Below, one piece after another: positions 56,424-64,000 of a DNA stretch of 64,000 nt. Under the pieces are notes generated by a model, which was not told the origin of the DNA, did no database searches, and was given only the letters and a program-made list of their open reading frames with translations. The stretch spans positions 124,001-188,000 of the forward strand of contig JAKCVP010000380.1 of NCBI GenBank assembly GCA_023512835.1. The letters are read 5' to 3'. The position numbers and the translations under genes were made by a program. The first letter of the stretch is position 1, and the number at the start of each line of letters is the position of its first letter. This DNA is from Taxillus chinensis (Eukaryota; Streptophyta; Magnoliopsida; Santalales; Loranthaceae).

Positions 56424-57108
56424 ACTTGAAAGCAGTGGTGTATGATACGGAGTTGCACGAACAAGTCAACGAACAAGAGATAGCACGAGCTAATAGTAGG
56501 CGTGGTCGCGAGACCAGATGCTCGCTGCTGGCAAAGATATACTACACAAAGCTAGCTGGACAGACACTGCCAGAAATGCAAGAAGCCCGCCTGCGGGTCT
56601 TATGAATTCATGAATTGCTTGCGCCTGTAGCAAGCACAGCCATATTACCGTATTCCCTGTATGTCATGATGTCGTATATGCCTGGTATGTATCAGATCCT
56701 GTCGTGCAGGTATGGGTATCGTATTGTTCCTTTGCTCGCGCCAGATTCGTCCCTTGCTATGTACTGCGTACTGCTCCAATTGGCTCACTTGGAACATCAG
56801 AAGTCTTTGGACATTGCAAAGAATTGTACAAGGCCAAGTTCAACAATAAGAGAGAAAAGGGATCTCAAGCCGCCTTGTGGTGCATAGTGCGGAAAGAAAG
56901 AAATCTTCCAACGCCTCGCTCATGAAAAGTTCAAAACGCTTCCCAATGCCCCGTTACAGTCAGTATGAATGAATAGCTTTCGTGCTTTCGGCCGAGGAGC
57001 TGCTGGCAGATTGGCAGCTAAATATTAATGCGCAGGTCTTGGGCAGTGGCTGAACGCAAGGACCGTGGCTCGGATATGCCATGTGATGCCAGAAATGGAC
57101 CTGCTCGT
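56424..57108. other. Convergent intergenic region
   Basis: About 685 bases between two gene 3' ends. Short plus-strand frames (56417-56925) have no domain. Nothing else seen. Confidence 0.5.
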
Positions 57109-58071
57109 TTATGAATAGCGACCTCTCTTGACGACGCCGTTTTTCTCAAGGCTTTCCTGATGACGTTTCTGTGAGGTCGTTGCTTTTTGTCCTTGCTGCA
57201 TCCAATTAGACAAGTTCAAAAGGTTTGTCCTCGGCTTCTCAGGCAGAGAGGGAGAGGCAGAATGAGGTGTAGATCCTGAGAAGTTAGTAGTATAAGCTGA
57301 GCAAGGAGCCTGAGAAGCCGGGGTAGCCGGTCCTGATGCGGCCGAGCTAGAAGGAGATCTGCTTACGGCGCTGTGATTGGCAGCCAAAGATACTCTTGGA
57401 GCAATAATGGGTCGCTGCGCTGGCCTCAAGGCAGGAGTGATAGGTCTTGTAGCAGCCAGAGCCGGTGCTGTTGTGCGTGGGCCGACAGAAGGATTGCTGC
57501 GAGAGAAGGTGGGCTGCGCAGATGACTTGATCTTCCTGAGCATCGCACTTCCCTTTGCTGAGGGTACCTTTGAGCCGGAGCTCGCACCCCAGCCGCGTGA
57601 TGCCTTTGGAGCCACAGCTTTCTGTAAGTAGTTGGCGGAGTTCTGAGCACGCTCGGCTTGGTGAGTCTCGCTCGCTGCTTTGAGCTTGGCTTTGGCGGCT
57701 TCTGAGCGCGCCTGACGTTCCTGATACATCTGATGATAGAGCTTCTTCCAGTCTTCTGGGCGACTGGGAGGCTCAACCGTGCTCAGGGAGAAGGTGCGCT
57801 TGATGAGGGTCTCCCATTCAGACCCTAGCTGACCGAGGAGCTGAGGCGAAGCCTCCTCCAAACGGGCCAGATGGTGACCGTCCTTGACTGCTCTGAGAAT
57901 TGGCTTAGCGAGCTCATATGGAAGCTCACCAAGGTCGTCCACGCGGTCCACGTTCTGAGCCGCGACGGCCTGACACATTAAAGTGAGCAGTGCCGCCGGC
58001 ATGCTCACGGTGATCTTCTCATTACTGTCAGTGTCATGATAGGTTACAAAAAGGTCTTTAGTGGGTGCCAT
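57109..58071 (-). CDS. Elongin A (transcription factor SIII subunit A)
   Basis: A single-exon minus-strand frame from ATG 58071 (MAPTKDLFVTYHD) to TAG at 57109, 320 aa. The open frame continues upstream of this ATG but with leader-like composition. The elongin-A domain covers about residues 25-130: a hydrophobic BC-box-like helix (LLTLMCQAVAAQ), LGELPYELAKPILRAVKDG, LARLEEASPQLLG, and SEWETLIKRTF followed by EDWKKLYHQMYQERQ. The C-terminal half is disordered, Ser/Pro/Ala-rich and basic. Elongin A links an elongin-C/cullin ligase to stalled RNA polymerase II and aids elongation in some organisms. It is divergent from Tho7 with 556 bases between starts. Confidence 0.9.
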   Translation of the reverse strand: MAPTKDLFVTYHDTDSNEKITVSMPAALLTLMCQAVAAQNVDRVDDLGELPYELAKPILRAVKDGHHLARLEEASPQLLGQLGSEWETLIKRTFSLSTVEPPSRPEDWKKLYHQMYQERQARSEAAKAKLKAASETHQAERAQNSANYLQKAVAPKASRGWGASSGSKVPSAKGSAMLRKIKSSAQPTFSRSNPSVGPRTTAPALAATRPITPALRPAQRPIIAPRVSLAANHSAVSRSPSSSAASGPATPASQAPCSAYTTNFSGSTPHSASPSLPEKPRTNLLNLSNWMQQGQKATTSQKRHQESLEKNGVVKRGRYS

Positions 58072-58627
58072 TTTGCAATTGAGCAAGACTGAATTTGTGA
58101 ATTTGAAGATGTTTGCCGTTGAGGGTTTGGGGGTTGGATATGTCTTACAGAGAGGGAGAAGATGAGGGTGAGGACAGAACTTCTTATGAGGTTTTGTGCG
58201 CGCACACGACGCAATTGGAACAATTTGTGCAGAGGAAATGTCGGTGAAAGTTTCACAGTGTTTCGAGAGCCAAAAGGTCCCTGGGGTGGGTGAAGGGTGA
58301 ATAGTTGATGATAGTCGAGCATTCGGCGCATGACGAACGCCGACGTTGAGCACAGACCACACGTTGACAGTTGGGTGAAACAGCCAATCAGGAGACGATT
58401 TCGCCGACCTCAGCTAGACGTCCGTTCTTCAGCGCTTTGTTCAGCTTTGCGTTTGACTTTACAATTCTAGCCACCGGGTAGCATCATCGCCTAATAGGCG
58501 AAAGCGACAGGCTTGCTGAGAGCTGTTCCCGAGGTGCCTCATCTCAGCTACGACTGAGTAGTCCGTGGACCGTCAGGCGCAAGTTTCAGGTCAAGTCGCG
58601 TTGAGGGAACCAGCTCTGCGCAGTAAG
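58072..58627. promoter_or_regulatory. Divergent promoter region elongin A/Tho7
   Basis: 556 bases between the start codons of two mRNA-biogenesis genes. No specific element identified; an arrangement suited to co-expression but not proof of it. Confidence 0.45.
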
Positions 58628-59626
58628 ATGGCGACCTACAGTACGCTTGATGTCGCAGCAGAAGGTAAATAAGCCAGCGTGACTTGCGGCGCTTTGAGAG
58701 GTTTCACTGCTGACAGCACTGTAGATGCTTTGCATACCAACAGACTCTTGAGCACCGAGGACAAACAGTACAAACGCATCTCGAAGAAGCTGTTTGGCAA
58801 AGAGTCTCCTCTTGTTCCGATCGCATCCAAAAACTCTGAATCAAAAGAAGGAGAGGCTGGAGATGCTTCGACAGCGGAGCAAAGCAAGGAAGAAGCGGCC
58901 CCAAACTATGAGAGCTGGGGTGAAGAGGTGGCGATGGAGCTGGTCGCGTTCGAGGCGTCTGTGGTGAGGAGCCAGTTCCTGCTCAATAGCAACGCACAAG
59001 AAAGAGAAAGATATGCCGCTGAGAAAGTCCGCATTCTAGAGACAGAACAGACCGTGAGGGATCGCAACGATCAGCTGCGAAATGACTTGGCTGATGCCCA
59101 GGCCACGCTTGCTCTGCGCAAGACATTTGACAAATTGGCTGAAAAGATCACCGATAACCCGCTTCTCAAGACTCGCGACGAACAAGGTGCCGAGATGCAA
59201 CAGCTTCATGACGACATAGCCGAGCTCGAGCGGGAGGGTGAAGAGTACATCAACGCGTTCGAGAAGAGACGCTCCCAGTTCAACAAAGTCTGCGCAACGG
59301 GTCGCAAACTTGTACGCATCATGAGAGATGAAGAGGAGGAGGAGCTGGAGCACAAAACTGCAAAGAAGGGCGAGGGAGACGAGGACGACGACGAAGCTCA
59401 AGACGAAAAGGACGATCAGATAAGTACCGCAGCAACACCAGCTCCGGCTGACGACGCTCCATCAATTGCCCAGGATGTCGATTTCGACGTCGACATGTCT
59501 GTATCAAAGCAAGCAGATGAACTCCAGCCTCTTTCTGGGGAAAATTCCGACGGTCAAATCTCAGACCCGGACGCTGAAGAGGGAGTTATTGACGAAGGAC
59601 AAGACGACGCTGCTAACGTTACTTGA
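58628..59626 (+). CDS. THO complex subunit 7
   Basis: Exons are 58628-58664 and 58725-59626 (312 aa). The 60-nt intron (GTAAAT...ACTGTAG) joins MATYSTLDVAAE to DALHTNRLLSTEDKQ; the earlier CAG acceptor would leave a TAG stop, so the one at 58724 is chosen. The Tho7/Mft1-type coiled-coil region extends over about residues 60-225 (LVAFEASVVRSQFLL, EKVRILETEQTVRDRNDQLR, LHDDIAELEREGEEY), and the tail is very acidic (EGDEDDDEAQDEKDD onward). THO couples transcription elongation to mRNA export by loading Sub2 and Yra1. The gene ends 188 bases from the opposing tubulin cofactor A gene. Confidence 0.88.
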
Positions 59627-59814
59627 GTTGCGAGTTTGATGGTTCACTTCCATAGGATGATCCGCAAATGGGCACAAAGAGACCTAGTAGTCTTTGCTAC
59701 ATTGAAGCAGCACGCCATCCAGACGAAGCCGCAGTCATGCCATGCCGCCTTCGAGTCTTCGAGCAAAAGCGCCACGGGTATGTCCGTCTGTCAATCGGGC
59801 CATTGTATGTGCAT

Positions 59815-60251
59815 TCAATGGAGACCAGCCGCTTCAAGCGCTTCCCTGGCCTTGGAGACCTCCTCCTCTGTCGCCGAGCCCTCATCTGCTACCTAATGTT
59901 TCGGATGAGCTGCTGTGGCGACGCAAGATGCAAGGATACGAGCTCACCAATTGGTTCTTCAGCTTTTCTGCGGCTGTAGCGATGTCCTTGTCAAGCTTGG
60001 AATACATATTCTTGGTCTCCTGAAGAGCCTTGCGCTAAAGAGAATTTAGGATGGGAACGGCTTCAAATGATAACGAAATAGTCACGAACCTCTTGTTCGA
60101 GGATGTATCCCGCGTTCTCATCACCGGTCTCAGTCTCAAGTTTCTTGATCCGTTGTTCTTGGTGGGCCTCTTCTTTCGTGTAGCTTGCCTTGTCCTTAAT
60201 GAGACGAGTCACAGCTGATGTTGCGATTGCAAGTTTCGAAGGGGGCGCCAT
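59815..60251 (-). CDS. Tubulin-binding cofactor A
   Basis: Exons are 60251-60090, 60034-59948 and 59892-59815 on the minus strand (108 aa); both introns are 55 nt and phase 0. The protein starts MAPPSKLAIATSAVTRLIKD and continues with a heptad-rich, three-helix-bundle sequence (YTKEEAHQEQRIKKLETE, EQERKALQETKNMYSKLD, KLKNQLVADEGSATEEE), ending in EALEAAGLH. Length and pattern fit TBCA/Rbl2, which holds beta-tubulin during folding. It shares a 316-base divergent promoter region with MCM4. No single continuous frame shows more than half of it. Confidence 0.92.
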
Positions 60252-60567
60252 ATTCTCCTTCTTGAAATGGAAGGAGTGCCTGAGTTTGGGAAATTGAGGA
60301 CTGCACTTCTGCCTATTCTTCTTATGCACGAGGTAGGCCTATGCGTGGCTGCAATCCACCTGGTTGGGCAACTTAAAACTTTGCTTAGGTAAGACTCAGT
60401 GCCTGCAGGTGCGACCGAGGGGACCAGCGCAGAACGCGCTTGCCCGACAAGGAAACCAATTAACGCGCCTGACTAGCGACGCGACTTCATCAATTGCCAG
60501 TGTGCTGTGTTCGTCTCCAAAGATCCACTCTCGCATCAACTCCGCGTGTAGTGTTCAGCAACACAGT
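60252..60567. promoter_or_regulatory. Divergent promoter TBCA/MCM4 with a cluster of ACGCG cores
   Basis: 316 bases between two starts. ACGCG occurs at 60434, 60463 and 60479, and its complement CGCGT at 60543-60547. ACGCG is the core bound by MBF (Mbp1/Swi6) at G1/S genes such as the MCM genes in yeasts. None is a full ACGCGT. Function is inference from position upstream of a replication gene. Confidence 0.5.
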
Positions 60568-63556
60568 ATGTCGTCTCCGGCCTCAAGACGATCTGCGCGT
60601 ACGCGCAACGGAACAACACCAGTCAATGGGCGTGGTTCTCAAAACGCACCTCCGACTTCCTCCCCTCTCTTTTATCAGAGTTCTCCTCAAATCGTCACGC
60701 AAGATGACAACGAAGCTGATGGCGATGCCACTCCACGAGCCTCTCAGCAGCATAATCTAGGGTGTATGTTACATCAAGACCAGTCTGACTGAGCCAAGAA
60801 CTGACAAGATATTAGACTCATCCCCACTTGCCTACGATCGCTCTTCGAGCCCTGGTCGCGCCAATGGATCGCAGGCACAGCATCCCGCATCCTCATCGAG
60901 CGCTCTCTTTGTGCAGACTCTATCAAGTCAAGGAGACATCCCACGAGCTCGAGATAGGAGAGGTGACATCACATCAGATCTCACCGGTTCGACGCCTCGT
61001 CGGCGGCTATATGTTGACGAAGATGGTCGACCGATTCGGGAGGATGCTGCAAACCCTGCATCATTCTCCAATCTTGATCCCAATACCTCTGAAGCCGACG
61101 CTTTGGGCGGCGCGTCTACAGGGCGTTATCTCTGGGGAACCAACTTGAACTCGACCGACATTCGTCACATTGCACGAGACTTCTTGCTCAATTTCGAGTA
61201 TAAGTATCGCATGATTCGCGACGGTGACCTAGAGGCAGGCTCGAATCTGTCAGATGGACACATTGGCAAGACAAGAACTTACGTGGAGATGATGAAGACC
61301 ATGCTACAGCTGGGAACGCTCGCCTTGAATCTGGACATGCGCAACCTAAAGTGCTATCCAAGGACAGTGAAGATGTGGCACTGGCTCAAGGACTATCCAG
61401 CAGACGTGCTGACCATTTTCGATGCTGTGATCAAGGAGCTCATGGTTGATCTAGCGGAACAAGAAGTGGAGAGACAGCGCCATCAGCGCAACCAGGCGTT
61501 TGGTCATGCTAGACGGGCTCGTGACAACAGCTCAGCCCCACCAATGCCAAGTTCAGACATTGATATGGACGGTCAGCAAGATCAACCAGAAAGCCAATCA
61601 AACAGAGAGGAGAAAGATCTAGTCGCTGAAGTGATGAAGCGAGGCTACCGGTGCAGACCATTCGGCCTCGATGAAAATACCAACCTGCGCGATCTGAACC
61701 CGAAGGATATTGATATCATTGTTAGCGTCAAAGGTCTGGTGATCAGAGCAACACCCGTCATCCCCGAGATGAAGACGGCCTTCTTCCAGTGCAACGTTTG
61801 CAACCACTCAATCGTTGTGGGTGTCAGCCCTGGCGGCAAGATATCCGAACCTACACAATGCCCGCGACAAGTATGCAATACGCCAAATTCGATGCAATTA
61901 GTACATAACCGATGCGAATATGCCGATAAGCAAGTCGTCAAGTTGCAGGAGACTCCAGACAATGTTCCGGATGGTCAGACACCACACTCGGTCTCTGTCT
62001 GTGCATTCAACGAACTTGTGGACTTCTGCAGAGCTGGCGACCGCATTGAAGTGACTGGTATTTTCAAGTGCAGCGCGGTACGCATCAATCCACGCCAAAG
62101 AAGCGTGAAGAACATCTACAAGACGTACATTGATGCAATCCACATCCAAAAGACGGACAAGAAACGCCTTGGCACTGACGTGACGACGATGGAACAGGAG
62201 ATATCCGAGTCGATCGCTTCTGGGCGTGAGGAGACCAGAAGGATCAGTGAAGAGGAAGCGGAACGAATCAGGGCCACAGCTGCGAGACCAGACGTGTACG
62301 AACTACTCTCAAGATCACTCGCGCCTAGCATTTACGAGATGGACGATGTGAAGAAGGGTATTTTGCTGCAATTGTTTGGGGGTACCAACAAATCTTTCCA
62401 GAAGGGCGGGAATCCCAAGTATCGTGGCGATGTGAACGTATTGCTATGTGGCGATCCGTCTACAGCCAAGTCGCAGATTCTGCAATACGTACACAAGATC
62501 GCCCCTAGAGGCGTCTACACAAGTGGCAAGGGGTCTTCTGCTGTCGGTCTGACAGCGTATGTCACCAGGGATCCGGAAACGCGCCAACTCGTTCTCGAGT
62601 CTGGCGCTCTCGTGCTATCAGATGGCGGTGTATGCTGCATTGATGAGTTCGACAAGATGTCAGACGCAACTCGCTCTGTGCTTCACGAAGTCATGGAACA
62701 GCAGACGGTCTCCATCGCCAAAGCCGGTATCATCACCACACTGAACGCCAGAACCTCGATTCTGGCCTCAGCTAATCCCATTGGGTCAAGGTATAACCCG
62801 AATCTGCCAGTACCGCAGAACATCGATCTACCTCCGACACTACTTTCCAGATTCGATCTTGTGTATCTCGTGCTGGATCGCATCGACGAGCAGAACGACA
62901 GACGCATGGCCAAGCATTTGGTCAGTATGTACCTCGAGGATACGCCTGAGAATGCAGCGGCAAAAGAGGTTCTACCGGTGGAGTTTCTCACAAGCTACAT
63001 CTCGTATGCGAGGCAGCATTGCCAACCGGTCATCTCCGAAGAGGCCCAAAAGGAGCTCGTCAACGCCTATGTGGAAATGCGGAAGCTTGGGGAGGATGTG
63101 CGTGCGGCAGAACGACGAATCACTGCAACTACGCGTCAACTCGAAAGTATGATCCGTCTTGCAGAAGCCCACGCGAAGATGCGGCTGTCTGCAGAGGTTA
63201 CGGGGGACGATGTGCTGGAAGCGGTGCGACTGATCAAGTCGGCATTGAAGCAAGCAGCAACGGATGCGCGCACAGGGCTCATCGACATGGGGCTGCTCAC
63301 TGAAGGCACAAGCGCTAGTGAGAGACGCCGCAAGCAAGATCTCAAGAAGGCCATCACCGGTCTCCTCGACGACCTGACAAGAGCGGGTGGTAATGTCCGA
63401 TATGCTGATCTAGCAAGACAGCTTGGCGAGCAGAGCAGCGTTCAAGTCGAATCTGATGAGCTGGCTGAAGCGATTCGCAGTCTTCAGTTGGAAGGATCGT
63501 TGCAGATTACAGGAGAAGGAGCTCGACGGGTGATTCGTAGGATCACGACTCTGTGA
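60568..63556 (+). CDS. mcm4: DNA replication licensing factor MCM4
   Basis: Exons are 60568-60763 and 60816-63556 (978 aa). The 52-nt intron has a GTATGT donor; choosing it rather than the GT two bases upstream gives the correct phase (NLG-YSSPLAYDRSSSPGR). The N-terminal 160 residues are Ser/Pro/Arg-rich and disordered, as expected for the DDK/CDK-phosphorylated MCM4 tail. A zinc-binding module lies near residue 390 (CNVCNHS ... CPRQVCNTPNS). The MCM AAA+ core has Walker A GDPSTAKSQ near 611, Walker B CCIDEFDKM, sensor LASANPIGS and the arginine finger SRFDL near 743. A winged-helix C-terminus follows. It is one of the six subunits of the replicative helicase. Confidence 0.97.
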
Positions 63557-63940
63557 GTTGGGGGTTGAGGTCTGATAAGTTCAGCGTTGATTGCATGGAC
63601 CGGTTCTTGTTAGGGGATTTTACTCGGGGCTGCATGGTTTGCGATCTGGGCTGGATGGGACGAAGTGGGATGGCCAATGCTTACGACGTGATGTTTGATG
63701 CGGTCCGGCGATGTCTTGTAATCATGTACGCTTGTACGCAGATGGGAATGGCAGATGATTATTGCGTAGTTGTGTCGAAACGGCATGGTAGTGCATCCGG
63801 TCGCGTCAAATCGCCTGGCAGAAGCGCAGGATGACGCCGGATGCCGCGCTAAAGAGACATGTGCTTCGGAGGTTCCCAGCCATTCGTCGTCTGTCCTCAG
63901 ATCTCTCTGCTGGGTTGTCACGCTAACCTAGCTGCCTCTG

Positions 63941-63975
<35 letters not shown>

Positions 63976-64000
63976 ACGTTCCCCACCACTTCGCAGCAGC
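63557..64000. other. Region downstream of MCM4, ending in a CTG repeat
   Basis: About 440 bases. The MCM4 3' UTR is expected at the left. A CTG/TGC trinucleotide repeat runs at about 63944-63972, close to the right edge; it could code for a Leu, Ala or Gln tract of a gene beyond the window or be non-coding. No gene is called. Confidence 0.5.
63944..63972. repeat. CTG trinucleotide microsatellite
   Basis: About nine to ten CTG units near the right edge of the window, in sequence not assigned to a gene. Confidence 0.85.

Noticed and set aside
1..64000. tRNA genes, transposable elements, CRISPR arrays and secondary-metabolite core genes
   Set aside because: Scanning by eye found no cloverleaf-like B-box context, terminal repeats, transposase motifs, repeat-spacer structure, or PKS/NRPS modules; a tRNAscan or repeat search would be needed for certainty.

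Overview
The window is nuclear DNA of a filamentous ascomycete (Pezizomycotina). The evidence is compact protein-coding genes with short GT-AG introns (most 47-85 nt, often with CTAAC-like branch points), fungal cell-wall and secreted proteins (a CRH-type GH16 transglycosylase and a GPI-anchored DUF7707 protein), a DUF2406 protein, a large fungal NAD-glutamate dehydrogenase and a ZRC1-type zinc transporter. The protein repertoire suggests Dothideomycetes, but that is inference. I see no tRNA, rRNA, transposon, CRISPR or virus-like element. About 26 genes were modelled, and all introns were placed by hand from reading frame plus splice signals.

Layout. 0.5-4.9 kb: Fun30/SMARCAD1-type SNF2 remodeller, followed in the same frame by a 222-codon open tract beyond its TAG. 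5.7-6.9 kb (-): DUF2406 protein with two introns. 8.6-10.4 kb (-): secreted GH20 hexosaminidase. 11.6-13.0 kb (-): GPI-anchored CRH transglycosylase. 13.9-15.3 kb: gamma-glutamyl phosphate reductase. 16.2-19.8 kb: NAD-specific glutamate dehydrogenase (8 exons). 20.4-21.0 kb: small AT-hook/H1-tail-like protein. 22.3-23.5 kb: mitochondrial carrier. 24.0-25.0 kb: ribosomal protein eL18. 25.8-27.2 kb: secreted GH99/GH71-like hydrolase. 27.4-28.2 kb (-): basic protein of unknown function. 29.4-32.4 kb: mitochondrial PPR protein broken by a one-base frameshift. 32.6-33.0 kb (-): small Gln-rich protein. 33.0-35.6 kb: gene-empty.

35.6-36.6 kb: short-chain dehydrogenase, tail-to-tail with a mitochondrial malonyl-CoA:ACP transacylase (36.7-37.9 kb, -). 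38.4-42.5 kb: Nup133. 43.9-45.6 kb: Yck-type casein kinase 1. 46.9-47.6 kb: GPI-anchored DUF7707 protein. 48.5-50.4 kb: ZRC1/COT1-type zinc transporter. 51.1-51.6 kb: complex III subunit 7. 52.6-53.7 kb (-): Rna15/CstF64, divergent from prohibitin-2 (54.2-55.3 kb). 55.9-56.4 kb: NEDD8/Rub1. 57.1-58.1 kb (-): elongin A, divergent from Tho7 (58.6-59.6 kb). 59.8-60.3 kb (-): tubulin cofactor A, divergent from MCM4 (60.6-63.6 kb).

Most genes are single-copy housekeeping genes and do not form a biosynthetic cluster. Local themes are glutamate metabolism (ProA next to NAD-GDH), a possible mitochondrial fatty-acid-synthesis pair (SDR/MCT), and mRNA biogenesis and turnover factors (Rna15, elongin A, Tho7). 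The observation most worth following is the Fun30 downstream tract. It contains an internal repeat whose copies differ mostly at synonymous positions in exactly the Fun30 frame, so it looks translated although it lies behind a stop codon.
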